Source: DATFVA01 sp963839165 (GTDB taxonomy: Bacteria; Bacteroidota; Ignavibacteria; Ignavibacteriales; Ignavibacteriaceae). Taken from it: a stretch of DNA of 64,000 nucleotides. The notes under the pieces are model-generated. The model saw nothing but the letters and a program-made list of their open reading frames with translations, did not search any database and was not told where the DNA came from. Position numbers and translations under genes: made by a program. The stretch is taken from assembly GCA_963839165.1 (NCBI GenBank), contig CAWIUG010000011.1, positions 62,001 through 126,000 on the forward strand, given 5' to 3'. Below are positions 53,319-63,223 of this stretch, piece by piece (the stretch's first letter is position 1; each line of letters begins with the position of its first letter).

Positions 53319-55145
53319 ATGAGTTCAGATCGTGTCAGAAATGATTTAGCTGACTTAATAACCAGGCTGCTTAAAAGAAAAGAAAGGCTGCAGAAACTAA
53401 GCAGGAGTTATTCTAACTTCAGACTTTCATTGCTTATTGTTGAATCCGCAATATTTTTTGTTCTTTTCTTCATGGTTTCAAATCCAGCCTCAGTAATATC
53501 TGTTGTGGTATTTCTGATCGTATTTGCAGTAACGGCACATCTCCATAACAGGCTTGACAACGGAATAAAAAAGCTGGAACTCTGGATAAAAATCAAATCA
53601 ACTAACCTGGCCAGGTTAAATCTCGACTGGAAAAATATTCCCCATATTAACTATGAAGATGATAATAGACCAGGACCGGTCGAAGCTGATTTGAACCTGG
53701 CCGGAGATGAATCATTACATCAGCTGATAAATACCGGTACCTCGGGAAAGGCAAAAACATTATTGAGAGAGTGGCTCAATATAAAGGACCCGGTGGTTGA
53801 AGAAATTAAAAAGAGACAGATCCTTATAAGAGAATTGATTCCCCTGACAAGATTAAGGGATAAACTTATTCTTTTTTCTACTCTCTCATCCAAGCGCGAT
53901 TTTGACGGAGTTATGATATTAAAACTTCTGAGCAAAAAAGTTAAGGCGACTGCTTCTTTTAAACTTGTTTTTGGAATCATGATATTCCTTGCTCCCCTGA
54001 ATATCCTGCTCTTCCTTCTGTTCCTCGAAAATATCCTTCCGGCATACTGGGGAATAACATCGCTGATCTATATTATTCTCTTCCATTTCAATAATAAAGA
54101 AAAAGATAAGATCCTCGATGAGGCTGAATATATTTCTGATGAACTTGATAAAATAGGAGGTGTATTTGAATACCTTGAAGCATATCCATATAAAGAAAAT
54201 TCAGAATTAGCCGGATTATGCAAAGCATTCATTGTAAAAGATGAGCAGCCTTCAGTATTAATTAATAAAATAAAAAGTGCTGTAGGGTTTTTAAGAGTAA
54301 GGAAGGGAAATCCTTTTGTCTGGAACCTCATAAGGGCTGCATTTCCTATAGATTTTTATTTCAGACTAAAACTGAACAGTTATAAGCAGCAGGTTTCGGG
54401 TAAGTTTAGTAACTGGCTTGAAACCTGGTATAGTCTGGAAGCTCTTTCATCGCTTGCAAACTTTGCATTCCTTAATCCCGGCTATACTTTTCCCGATTTA
54501 ATAAATAATGGTGAAAAGCAGATAGTTTTCAGGGGTAAAAAACTGGGACATCCATTAATAAATTGTGATAAGAAAATAACTAACGATTTTAGATTTAATT
54601 CTGATGAAGCAATTGCGATAATTACAGGTTCCAATATGTCGGGTAAAAGTACCTTCATCAGAACGATCGGGATAAATCTTTCGCTTGCATATGCAGGCAG
54701 TGTTGTTAACGCTGAAGAGTTGAGCGTTTCCTTATTCAGGTTATTCACCTGCATTAAAGTCAGCGATTCCGTAATCGATGGCATCTCATATTTCTACGCT
54801 GAAGTTAAAAGATTAAGAGCTTTACTTGATGAGATAGAGGAGTCTGTTTATCCTGTTCTGTTTTTAATTGATGAAATATTCAGAGGGACAAATAACATTG
54901 AACGATTAAAAGGGAGTAGTTCATTCATAAAAAAGCTTGCTGAAACCAATGCAATTGGTGCAGTAGCCACACATGACCTGGAACTGGTAAAGTTATCTGA
55001 AGAGATCTCCAGAGTAAAAAATTATCACTTCAGAGAGGAAATAAAAGAGGGGAAAATGATATTTGATTATAAATTAAATAGTGGACCCTGTCCAACAACT
55101 AACGCACTGAAAATAATGAAACTTGAGGGGCTTCCTGTTACCTAG
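53319..55145 (+). CDS. Membrane-anchored MutS-like ATPase
   Basis: 608 residues with a MutS-type ATPase at the C-terminus. Walker A is GSNMSGKSTFIRT (near 438-450), Walker B is VLFLIDEIFRGTNN, and TNAIGAVATHDLEL is the D-loop to H-motif region. The N-terminal half has two hydrophobic pairs (~45-75 and ~215-255) and lacks the mismatch-recognition and connector domains of MutS1. It is a paralogue of the type common in Bacteroidota and is unlikely to do canonical mismatch repair. It lies 53 bp after pduT on the same strand, though a link is not implied. Confidence 0.85.
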   Translation: MSSDRVRNDLADLITRLLKRKERLQKLSRSYSNFRLSLLIVESAIFFVLFFMVSNPASVISVVVFLIVFAVTAHLHNRLDNGIKKLELWIKIKSTNLARLNLDWKNIPHINYEDDNRPGPVEADLNLAGDESLHQLINTGTSGKAKTLLREWLNIKDPVVEEIKKRQILIRELIPLTRLRDKLILFSTLSSKRDFDGVMILKLLSKKVKATASFKLVFGIMIFLAPLNILLFLLFLENILPAYWGITSLIYIILFHFNNKEKDKILDEAEYISDELDKIGGVFEYLEAYPYKENSELAGLCKAFIVKDEQPSVLINKIKSAVGFLRVRKGNPFVWNLIRAAFPIDFYFRLKLNSYKQQVSGKFSNWLETWYSLEALSSLANFAFLNPGYTFPDLINNGEKQIVFRGKKLGHPLINCDKKITNDFRFNSDEAIAIITGSNMSGKSTFIRTIGINLSLAYAGSVVNAEELSVSLFRLFTCIKVSDSVIDGISYFYAEVKRLRALLDEIEESVYPVLFLIDEIFRGTNNIERLKGSSSFIKKLAETNAIGAVATHDLELVKLSEEISRVKNYHFREEIKEGKMIFDYKLNSGPCPTTNALKIMKLEGLPVT

Positions 55146-55146
55146 A

Positions 55147-56142
55147 CTATTCCATCTTCATGTCGCGGGTCATCAGATCGGTTGTTGCCTTTACGGGGTC
55201 TTTGTCTTCAAACAGTATTTTATATACTTCTGTGGTAATCGGAGTTTCAACGCTATTTTTAACTGCCAGCATAGAAGCTGAGCGGCTTGTTTCAACTCCT
55301 TCCGCAATCATCTTCATCGAATTCAAAACCTGCTTCAGGGATTTCCCTGAACCTATCTGCTCCCCTACATAACGGTTGCGGCTATGCCGGCTCATACAGG
55401 TGACTATAAGATCTCCCATTCCCGATAATCCGGCAAAAGTTTCGGGCTGAGCACCCATGGCTATTCCCAGTCGGGAAATTTCTGCAATTCCCCTTGTCAT
55501 AATAGCGGCTTTAGTATTATCACCGAATTTCACCCCGTCAATTATTCCTGCTCCAATTGCGATAACATTTTTAAATGCACCCCCCATCTCCACCCCGAGA
55601 ATATCAGTAGAGCCATAAACCCGAAAATACGAAGTGATAAAAGCACCCTGTATGGATTTAGAAGTATCAGCATCCACTGAAGCAGCTACAACTGCTGTAG
55701 GAATCCTTCTGGCAACCTCTTCTGCATGACTGGGCCCGGAAAGCACACCTATCTGGTTGATATCGAGGGAAGAAATTTCATCCATAAGCATCTGCGACAT
55801 CGTCATGAGGCTCTTATTTTCGATTCCTTTCGCAACACTAACGAGGATTGAATTCTTCAAGGAAACCGAGTCGGCTGATTTGATCACATTGCGGAGATAC
55901 TGGGAAGGAACAGCAAGAACAATCATATTCTGCTGATGCACAGCTTCATTTAGATCATGGGTTATATGAATTTCATTAGGAATGGGTATTCCGGGAAGGT
56001 AATTATTGTTCTCCCGGGTTTTTTCAAGAACCTTAGCGTAGCTTTTTACATATTCCCAGAGAGTAACCTTATGTCCGTTAAAATGAAGCAGAATAGCCAG
56101 GGTAGTTCCCCAGCCGCCGGCTCCAAGAACAGCAATTTTCAT
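55147..56142 (-). CDS. gpsA: Glycerol-3-phosphate dehydrogenase [NAD(P)+]
   Basis: 331 residues. Reduces dihydroxyacetone phosphate to sn-glycerol-3-phosphate for phospholipid synthesis. The Rossmann motif is VLGAGGWGTTLA (4-15). The catalytic lysine lies in MGGAFKNVIAIGAGIIDG, and GLSGMGDLIVTCMSRHSRNR and GVETSRS are family motifs. It overlaps plsY by one base; PlsY uses its product, so the two form an operon. Confidence 0.97.
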   Translation of the reverse strand: MKIAVLGAGGWGTTLAILLHFNGHKVTLWEYVKSYAKVLEKTRENNNYLPGIPIPNEIHITHDLNEAVHQQNMIVLAVPSQYLRNVIKSADSVSLKNSILVSVAKGIENKSLMTMSQMLMDEISSLDINQIGVLSGPSHAEEVARRIPTAVVAASVDADTSKSIQGAFITSYFRVYGSTDILGVEMGGAFKNVIAIGAGIIDGVKFGDNTKAAIMTRGIAEISRLGIAMGAQPETFAGLSGMGDLIVTCMSRHSRNRYVGEQIGSGKSLKQVLNSMKMIAEGVETSRSASMLAVKNSVETPITTEVYKILFEDKDPVKATTDLMTRDMKME

Positions 56143-56813
56143 CAGAGGGATTTACTTTTTTTCTTAAAGCTTACTTTATTCTCATTTCCGTTCAGCAAAC
56201 GGACCACATTTTTCCTGTGTGTGAAAATAACGAGTAGTGAGAGAAAAATTACAAAAGGTAAAAGTGTATTATATCCGGGAATGTTTACATTAAAAACGTT
56301 CTCCCTGATTACAAGAGCGAGGGGAACTGAAATTGCACCCAGTATTGAACCAAGCGAAACATATCGTGAAATGGTAACAACCAGAACGAATACACCAATA
56401 GCGATGAGCATATCTACGGTTACAACCATTAAAAGCACGCCTAGTGCCGTAGCGATACCTTTACCTCCTTTAAAGCCTGCAAAGATTGTCCATATATGCC
56501 CGATAACAGCTGAGATACCAGCAATTATCTGAACAAGGGTAAAATCATCAAAAGGCGTAATATTCTCAAAAGGCATAGATCCATAGTGTAATCTGGCCAC
56601 AACGACAACAGCAAGCACACCCTTGAATGCATCGAGAAGTATAACAAAAAGTCCATGCTTCCAGCCAAGAACCCGCATAACGTTCGTCCCACCGGCATTA
56701 CCGCTGCCATGTTCCCTGATGTCTATTCCTTTAACGGCTTTACTTACAATAATACTGGTTGGGATTGATCCAATCAGGTATGACAGAATGACTATTGTTG
56801 CGAGAAGATACAT
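56142..56813 (-). CDS. plsY: Acyl-phosphate glycerol-3-phosphate acyltransferase
   Basis: 223 residues. An integral membrane enzyme that transfers an acyl group from acyl-phosphate to glycerol-3-phosphate, the first acylation in phospholipid synthesis. Family motifs are GSIPTSIIVSKAVKGIDIR, GSGNAGGTNVMR and FAGFKGGKGIATALG. Several transmembrane helices are visible. It lies just upstream of gpsA. Confidence 0.95.
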   Translation of the reverse strand: MYLLATIVILSYLIGSIPTSIIVSKAVKGIDIREHGSGNAGGTNVMRVLGWKHGLFVILLDAFKGVLAVVVVARLHYGSMPFENITPFDDFTLVQIIAGISAVIGHIWTIFAGFKGGKGIATALGVLLMVVTVDMLIAIGVFVLVVTISRYVSLGSILGAISVPLALVIRENVFNVNIPGYNTLLPFVIFLSLLVIFTHRKNVVRLLNGNENKVSFKKKSKSL

Positions 56814-56902
56814 TTAGTTACCATAAAAAAGAGTGAAAACTAAACTAAGTATAAAAGCCTTAATTTTCAATGAAAATCGAACTTAGAACCCATTGGATTC
56901 AA

Positions 56903-57577
56903 TTATCGAACCAGGGATTCCAATAATTTAAAATCTTCTTTGGTTGTTACTTTAAAGTTAAAATTAGAGCCTTCGGTAATATTTACTTTTCTCCCTATAC
57001 GTTTTACGAGCATCGATTCATCAGTTCCATAAAAATTTTCATTGTATGCCTTCTGCATCGCTTTCATAAGATCACGATATCTGAAGATCTGGGGTGTCTG
57101 AACGTATAGTACATTTTCCCTGCAAATATATTCATCAACATAATTTCCTCCGCGTATAAGCGTGTTGCTTCCCCGCACACAAACTACAGAATTTCCTTTT
57201 TGTTCAGCAGTTTTGACGGCTTTGGTTAGCACATCAGAGGGGAGCAGGGGACGAGCAGCATCATGCACAATTATAAGATCATCCCTTTTTGCGGAAGCAG
57301 AGGAAAGTGCATTGAAGACAGAATCCTGTCTTTCGACTCCTCCCTCTACAATTTGTTTAATCTTCGAAAGCCGGTATTTGATTTTGAGCTTTTCCAGAAG
57401 AGCGAAAAAACTTCTATCGGCGGATATTATGATCTCATCGATAAGCCGGTTTCTTTGAAAGGTCTCAAGGGAATAGACGATTAGTTCTTTCCCTTTAACC
57501 TTGATAAACTGTTTCGGCTTTGAAAATCCACTGCGCGATCCTTTTCCGCCGGCAGGTACGATAACTATTTTTTTCAT
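56903..57577 (-). CDS. ispD: 2-C-methyl-D-erythritol 4-phosphate cytidylyltransferase
   Basis: 224 residues. Third step of the MEP isoprenoid pathway, forming CDP-methylerythritol. Motifs are VPAGGKGSRSGFSKPKQFI (8-26), VEGGVERQDSV and IVHDAARPLL. The start overlaps the queA stop by 4 bases (ATGA), so translation is coupled. Confidence 0.95.
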   Translation of the reverse strand: MKKIVIVPAGGKGSRSGFSKPKQFIKVKGKELIVYSLETFQRNRLIDEIIISADRSFFALLEKLKIKYRLSKIKQIVEGGVERQDSVFNALSSASAKRDDLIIVHDAARPLLPSDVLTKAVKTAEQKGNSVVCVRGSNTLIRGGNYVDEYICRENVLYVQTPQIFRYRDLMKAMQKAYNENFYGTDESMLVKRIGRKVNITEGSNFNFKVTTKEDFKLLESLVR

Positions 57578-58608
57578 AATAACAGCATTGCGTCGCCGTA
57601 GCTCAGGAACTTATAATTCTCCTTCATTGCTTTTTTATATGCTTTCATTACAAACTCGGTACCTGCGAAGGCACATACGAGCATCAATAGGGTAGATTCA
57701 GGCTGGTGGAAATTGGTAATAAGTCTGTCTGTAACCTTGAAGTCATAAGGCGGATAGATAAACTTATCCGTCCAGCCTCTTCCGGGTTTTACCAATCCGT
57801 CCGCAGTTATACTCGTTTCAAGTGCACGACATGTACTTGTTCCTACAACAAAGACATTGTGCTTGCCTGTTATGGCCTTATTGATTTTATCTGATGATTG
57901 GGCGGTGATTTCATAATATTCCGAGTCCATCTTATGTTTTGTGAGGTCTTCAACCTCAACGGGTCTGAAAGTTCCTAGCCCGATATGCAGGATTACAGGA
58001 ACTACCTCAACACCTTTTTTCTTCAGTTTGGCAAGGAGTTTATCGGTAAAATGAAGGCCGGCAGTCGGCGCTGCTACTGCACCGTCTACACGTGCATAAA
58101 CAGTCTGGTAATTTTCTTTGTCCTCGGGTACCGGTTCTCTCTTAATGTATGGCGGAAGGGGCGTTAGTCCGATTTTTTCCACAGCACTGAACACGTTACC
58201 GGGCTGATTGAAACGGACAGTTCTTCCACGGGAAGTTGTATTATCAATTACTTCACACCAGAGCTTGTCATTAAAATATATTTTATTTCCTATTCTTACT
58301 TTCCTTGCAGGATCTACAATTACATCCCAGATGCATTCATCCGCATTCAGTTCTCTGAGAAGGAAAACCTCAATCTTTGCATTTGTTTTTTCTTTCTTTC
58401 CATACAATCTTGCCTGGAATACACGGGTCTCATTTACCGCAAGGACATCGCCCTTCTGCATGAAATCCGCAACATCAGAAAAGACTTTATTTTCGATATC
58501 TTCTGTTTCCTTGTTCAGTACCATAAGCTTTGCTTTATCCCTGGGAGAAGGAGGAAACTTTGCAATTGCTGTCTTCGGCAGATTGTATTTGAAATCTGAT
58601 AATTTCAT
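57574..58608 (-). CDS. queA: S-adenosylmethionine:tRNA ribosyltransferase-isomerase
   Basis: 344 residues. Transfers the ribosyl group of SAM to preQ1 in tRNA, forming epoxyqueuosine. Motifs are LPKTAIAKFPPSPRDKAKL, LPPYIKREP, YARVDGAVAAPTAGLHFT and TNFHQPESTLLMLVCAFAG. It follows ppdK on the minus strand after a terminator-like hairpin and is upstream of ispD. It completes the queuosine set with queE-queD at 6.6-7.7 kb. Confidence 0.97.
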   Translation of the reverse strand: MKLSDFKYNLPKTAIAKFPPSPRDKAKLMVLNKETEDIENKVFSDVADFMQKGDVLAVNETRVFQARLYGKKEKTNAKIEVFLLRELNADECIWDVIVDPARKVRIGNKIYFNDKLWCEVIDNTTSRGRTVRFNQPGNVFSAVEKIGLTPLPPYIKREPVPEDKENYQTVYARVDGAVAAPTAGLHFTDKLLAKLKKKGVEVVPVILHIGLGTFRPVEVEDLTKHKMDSEYYEITAQSSDKINKAITGKHNVFVVGTSTCRALETSITADGLVKPGRGWTDKFIYPPYDFKVTDRLITNFHQPESTLLMLVCAFAGTEFVMKAYKKAMKENYKFLSYGDAMLLL

Positions 58609-58640
58609 TCTTCGTTACCTTTTATGAATTGATAAAATTG

Positions 58641-58662
58641 GAGGGAGCAGGATTGCTCCCTC
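58641..58662. terminator. Hairpin between ppdK and queA
   Basis: GAGGGAGCA, loop GGAT and TGCTCCCTC form a perfect 9-bp stem 12 bases beyond the ppdK stop. There is no long T-run in the minus direction, so it may be a weak terminator or an mRNA 3' end stabiliser. Confidence 0.55.
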
Positions 58663-58673
58663 ATAAATATTTA

Positions 58674-61457
58674 TTATTTTTTCTTCTTTGTTGCTGATTT
58701 CTTAGACTTTGAGATCTTTTTTGACTGAGTTGACATCTCATGAACAACCGCCCTGGCCGCTGCCAGCCTTGCTATAGGTACACGGAACGGGGAACAGCTT
58801 ACATAATTCAATCCTACCCTGTGGCAGAATTCAACTGATCCGGGTTCGCCTCCATGCTCTCCGCATATTCCAACCTTGAGGTTCTCGCGTGTTGATCTGC
58901 CTTTTTCGGTTCCCATTTTTACCAGCTGGCCTACGCCGTTCAGATCGAGGACTTCAAAAGGATCGTTAGGCAGAATTTCATTCTGGACATAAAGAGGGAG
59001 GAACTTACCGGCATCATCTCTTGAGAGTCCGAATGTTGTCTGCGTTAAATCATTGGTGCCAAAGCTGAAGAATTCAGCGCCTTTGGCGATCTCATCAGCT
59101 GTAATACATGCACGGGGCAATTCGATCATTGTTCCAACCAGATAGTTGATCTTTTTACCACGTTCTTTGGCAACATCATCAGCTGCTTTCCTGACAATCT
59201 TCTCCTGCAGCTTAAATTCATTCAAGTCGCCAACAAGAGGGATCATTATTTCAGGTTTCACCTTATATCCTTGTTCTATCGCATCATAAGCAGCTTCAAA
59301 GACAGCTCTTGCCTGCATCTCAGTAATTTCAGGAAAGACAACTCCCAGTCGGCATCCTCTGAAACCAAGCATAGGATTGAATTCAGCCAGACTATGAATT
59401 TTCTCGGTAAGCTTTTCAATGCTGATACCAAGCTGATCAGCCAGTTCCCTGATCTCCTTATCTTCGTGAGGCAGGAATTCGTGCAGAGGTGGATCCAGAG
59501 TTCTTATGGTAACAGGGTAGCCCTTCATTTCTTTAAAGATGCCAAGGAAGTCTTCTCTCTGCAGAGGGAGAAGTTCATTAAGTGCCCTTTTCCTTTCTTC
59601 AGTAGTCTCAGAAACAATCATCTTCCTTACGCTCATAATTCTATCTCCGCCGAAGAACATATGCTCGGTACGGCAGAGACCAATGCCTTCAGCACCAAAT
59701 GCGATTGCATTGGCTGCCTGGTCAGGCTGATCTGCGTTCGTCCTGATATTTAATCTTCTCAGGTTATCAGCCCATTTCATCAGACTTGCATAAGTCTGAT
59801 AAACAGGTGAATCCTTAGCATCGAGAGTTTTATTAAGCAGCACCTGGAGTACTTCTGAAGGTTTGGTTTCAATTTTTCCAGCGATCACTTCACCGGTTGT
59901 ACCATCAATAGAGATGAAATCGCCTTCCTTTAATTCCATGCTGTCTTTACCTTCAACACTGATTTTGCCTTCCTTATAATTTATTCTCAGTGAGCCGCAG
60001 CCGGCAACACATACCTTCCCCATCTGCCTTGCAACTAGTGCAGCGTGTGAGGTCATACCTCCGCGGGCAGTTAGTATACCTTCGGAAGCGTTCATACCTT
60101 TAATGTCTTCCGGGGAGGTTTCGATCCTTACAAGGATAACGTTCTCCCCTCTTGCTGCCATATCCTCGGCATCCTGAGCATTGAGGGCGATTCTTCCCGA
60201 AGCAGCTCCGGGACCAGCATTTAACCCCTTTGCTATAAGTCTTCCTTCATCAACAGCTTTTCTTTTTTCATCAAGATCAAATATAGGGCGAAGAAGCTGG
60301 TTTAACTGGTTGGGTTCAATCCTTGAAATTGCTTCCTCTTTTGAGATGAGTTTTTCTTTAACCATATCAACAGCCATCTTAACCGCTGCAAATCCTGTGC
60401 GCTTGCCAACGCGGCACTGAAGCATCCATAATTTTCCCTGCTGGATAGTGAATTCAATATCCATCATATCCTTATAATGCTTCTCGAGATTCTTCCTGAT
60501 GCTATCTAACTGTTTATAGATCCTTGCATCATCTTCTTTAAGCTTAGCAATCGGCAGGGGTGTGCGGGTTCCGGCAACAACGTCCTCTCCCTGCGCATTG
60601 AAAAGATATTCTCCGTAGAAAACATTCTCTCCTGCCGCAGGATCACGGGTGAATGCCACGCCGGTTCCTGAATCTTCCCCCATGTTTCCGAATACCATCG
60701 ACTGTACATTTACTGCAGTTCCCCAGGCGGCAGGAATATTATTCAGTTTCCTGTAAACAATTGCACGGTCGTTCATCCAGCTTCCGAATACCGCACCTAT
60801 TGCGCCCCAAAGCTGTTCCATAGGATTGGTCGGGAATTCATGTCCCGTCTCTTTCTTAATTTCAGCTTTAAACTCTTCAACAAGTTCCTTCAGGTGTTCG
60901 GTTGAGAGTTCTGTGTCAAGCTTAAAACCATGCTGTTCTTTTTTCCTGTCGAGGATCACTTCAAAAGGATCTTCGGCTTTCTTATCCTGAGGTTTTAGTC
61001 CCAGTACAACATCACCGTACATTTGGACAAACCTTCTATAGGAGTCGTATGCGAACCTGGGATTATTTGTTTTCTTAATTATTCCTTCTACCGTCTCGTC
61101 GTTCAGTCCGAGGTTGAGAATAGTATCCATCATTCCGGGCATTGAAGCACGGGCACCGCTTCTTACAGAAACAAGAAGAGGGTTAACGGGGTCGCCGAAT
61201 TTAGCTCCCATTTCCTTTTCAACCTTCTGCAGAGCCGTCTTAACCTGAGCGGTGAGTTCTTTTGGATATTTATTATTATGATCATAAAAGTAAGTACATA
61301 CTTCTGTTGTTATGGTAAATCCAGCCGGAACCGGCAATCCTATATTAACCATTTCAGCAAGATTTGCACCTTTACCTCCGAGCAGACCTTTCATCTCTGC
61401 CTTTCCATCGGCTTTCTTTCCACCAAAAAAGTATACATATTTCTGTTGTGCGGGCAT
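58674..61457 (-). CDS. ppdK: Pyruvate, phosphate dikinase
   Basis: 927 residues. Reversibly converts pyruvate, ATP and phosphate to phosphoenolpyruvate, AMP and PPi. The N-terminal ATP-grasp domain has LLGGKGANLAEMVNIGLPVP. The phosphohistidine domain has GILTARGGMTSHAALVARQM, with the catalytic histidine in TSHAA. The C-terminal barrel has GIGLCRTEHMF and FSFGTNDLTQ. The C-terminal tail is lysine-rich. Full length. With the kor operon it fits ferredoxin- and PEP-linked gluconeogenic carbon flow. Confidence 0.97.
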   Translation of the reverse strand: MPAQQKYVYFFGGKKADGKAEMKGLLGGKGANLAEMVNIGLPVPAGFTITTEVCTYFYDHNNKYPKELTAQVKTALQKVEKEMGAKFGDPVNPLLVSVRSGARASMPGMMDTILNLGLNDETVEGIIKKTNNPRFAYDSYRRFVQMYGDVVLGLKPQDKKAEDPFEVILDRKKEQHGFKLDTELSTEHLKELVEEFKAEIKKETGHEFPTNPMEQLWGAIGAVFGSWMNDRAIVYRKLNNIPAAWGTAVNVQSMVFGNMGEDSGTGVAFTRDPAAGENVFYGEYLFNAQGEDVVAGTRTPLPIAKLKEDDARIYKQLDSIRKNLEKHYKDMMDIEFTIQQGKLWMLQCRVGKRTGFAAVKMAVDMVKEKLISKEEAISRIEPNQLNQLLRPIFDLDEKRKAVDEGRLIAKGLNAGPGAASGRIALNAQDAEDMAARGENVILVRIETSPEDIKGMNASEGILTARGGMTSHAALVARQMGKVCVAGCGSLRINYKEGKISVEGKDSMELKEGDFISIDGTTGEVIAGKIETKPSEVLQVLLNKTLDAKDSPVYQTYASLMKWADNLRRLNIRTNADQPDQAANAIAFGAEGIGLCRTEHMFFGGDRIMSVRKMIVSETTEERKRALNELLPLQREDFLGIFKEMKGYPVTIRTLDPPLHEFLPHEDKEIRELADQLGISIEKLTEKIHSLAEFNPMLGFRGCRLGVVFPEITEMQARAVFEAAYDAIEQGYKVKPEIMIPLVGDLNEFKLQEKIVRKAADDVAKERGKKINYLVGTMIELPRACITADEIAKGAEFFSFGTNDLTQTTFGLSRDDAGKFLPLYVQNEILPNDPFEVLDLNGVGQLVKMGTEKGRSTRENLKVGICGEHGGEPGSVEFCHRVGLNYVSCSPFRVPIARLAAARAVVHEMSTQSKKISKSKKSATKKKK

Positions 61458-61510
61458 TACTTTTCCTCCAATCTAAATTATCTCTTTAATTTTGTTCATA
61501 GAAAATTTTA

Positions 61511-62554
61511 CTAATTAATACCTGAAAGAATAAAGTCTTTAAATTCGTCTTCGTTATCCATCCTTAATTCAATCTTTAAATAAAATATGTCAATATCATC
61601 AAATTCTTTAGCGAATTTTGTGAGTTTGACAGCATCCTTCTCGGTAGTGACTACCGAATGAGAATTTGTGGAATAAAATTTCTTCCTTATTTCCTGTACC
61701 TCCTTATTAGAATAATTCTTATGGTCTCTGAAGATCATCTGGTTTGATGTATCTACATTAGTCTGTTTCAGAATATTGATAAATGAAAACGGGTTTGCGA
61801 CTCCCGAAACAACCAGACTTTTCTGACCCTTAAATTCTTCCAGTCCGTACCTGGTGCCATGTTTAACATCACCAAATTCGATGGCCTTATAATAAGCCGT
61901 AAATACTTTCTTGCCTGCAAGGTATCTGCTGTATTCGGCTGGTATCTCATTTTCGGGAGTAAACTTCCTGTTGATAATAACAGCGTCGGCTCTTTTTATG
62001 GAACTGAAGGGTTCACGCATCATACCTGTCGGCAGAAGCTGCTGCTTAAAAAAATCATATTCTGTTAGAAACCTTTGTTCAAATATCAAAAGGTTAAGGT
62101 CTCTCTTTATCCACCTGTGCTGGTAGGCATCATCAAGCACTATAACATTAATTCCTGTCTCGCTAATTAAATTGCCTGCGCCTTTCACTCTGTTTTCGGA
62201 GACTGCTGCGGGTACTTTACATTCCATAGCCGTTATATATATCTCATCGCCGCAGTCACTTACAGGAGCGAGTATATCTTTCCCGTCAGATACAAGAAGA
62301 TAACCTCTGGTATTCCGGCCGTAACCCCGACTTAGAACTCCGGCCTTTTTACCTTCTCTTTTCAGCAAATTGGTCAGAGAAATTACCAACGGAGTTTTGC
62401 CGGAACCTCCTACAGAGATGTTGCCAACAGATATCACGCTTGCATCTACATCCTCTGTCTTAAAAACATTATTATCAAAGAACCAGTTCCTGACATTTAT
62501 AACCAATGCGTAAAAAGGTATAAGGGGATATAATATCAGTTTTAATAATTTCAC
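61511..62554 (-). CDS. lpxK: Tetraacyldisaccharide 4'-kinase
   Basis: 347 residues. Phosphorylates the 4' position of the lipid A disaccharide at the inner membrane. A membrane-facing N-terminus (LKLILYPLIPFYALVINVRN) is followed by Walker A SVGNISVGGSGKTPLVISL and VLSRGYGRNTRGYL. VLDDAYQHRWIKRDL is the family DDxxQH motif. It lies 13 bp after the acyltransferase gene, in a lipid A cluster. Confidence 0.95.
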   Translation of the reverse strand: MKLLKLILYPLIPFYALVINVRNWFFDNNVFKTEDVDASVISVGNISVGGSGKTPLVISLTNLLKREGKKAGVLSRGYGRNTRGYLLVSDGKDILAPVSDCGDEIYITAMECKVPAAVSENRVKGAGNLISETGINVIVLDDAYQHRWIKRDLNLLIFEQRFLTEYDFFKQQLLPTGMMREPFSSIKRADAVIINRKFTPENEIPAEYSRYLAGKKVFTAYYKAIEFGDVKHGTRYGLEEFKGQKSLVVSGVANPFSFINILKQTNVDTSNQMIFRDHKNYSNKEVQEIRKKFYSTNSHSVVTTEKDAVKLTKFAKEFDDIDIFYLKIELRMDNEDEFKDFILSGIN

Positions 62555-62566
62555 TATAATTCTCTT

Positions 62567-63223
62567 TTAGAATTTCTCTGCCTGAAGCTGGAGCTCATTG
62601 AGCTTATTTTCACATTTTGCAATGACTTTTGAAATTTCATCTCTGCTCATATCGGGTCCTACAAAAACAGGATCCGAGTATATTACGTTGACCCTGGTAA
62701 AAAATTTCGGAACCTGAAAACTATCCCAGCTCTTAAGAATTCTTTTCTTTTTGAATCCGATTCCTACAAGCACAAGCGGCAGTCCGGCTTTCTTTGCTGC
62801 AACTACTGCACCTGCCTTAAGCTTAAAAGGAGGTCCTTTTGGTCCATCGGGAGTTATTGCAATCGAATAACCATTTTTCGCAAAGTCGACCATTAAACCA
62901 AGGGCAACATCACCTCCCTCGCTGCTTGAACCTCGTAAGACTTTATAATTCCATTTTTTTAATATCTTTGCCAGCAGATCCCCGTCCTTGCTCTTACTCG
63001 TGAGGCCGGCGAAATTATTATTCCTGTTTAGAAACCAAGGAAGCAGCATCGTACCATGCCAGAATGCAAGAACATAGTTAACATTCTCACGGCCGAATTT
63101 ATCCGGGACATCCCGGTTTATAACTTTAATTCTCAGCGATCTGCAAAGAATATTCACAAGTTGAAAAAGAACATAATTTCCTGCAAAACGCAGAGTATCC
63201 TGTTTAGCTTTTTTAAGCTTCAT
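62567..63223 (-). CDS. DUF374 lysophospholipid/lipid A-type acyltransferase
   Basis: 218 residues. The DUF374 family is related to lysophospholipid acyltransferases. The HX4D-like region is FWHGTMLLPWFLNR, and later SKDGDLLAKILKKW, SSSEGGDVALGLM and TPDGPKGPPFKLKAGAV are diagnostic. Its place between lpxB and lpxK supports a role in lipid A or Kdo-lipid acylation, but direct evidence is lacking. Its start overlaps lpxB by 11 bp. Confidence 0.85.
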   Translation of the reverse strand: MKLKKAKQDTLRFAGNYVLFQLVNILCRSLRIKVINRDVPDKFGRENVNYVLAFWHGTMLLPWFLNRNNNFAGLTSKSKDGDLLAKILKKWNYKVLRGSSSEGGDVALGLMVDFAKNGYSIAITPDGPKGPPFKLKAGAVVAAKKAGLPLVLVGIGFKKKRILKSWDSFQVPKFFTRVNVIYSDPVFVGPDMSRDEISKVIAKCENKLNELQLQAEKF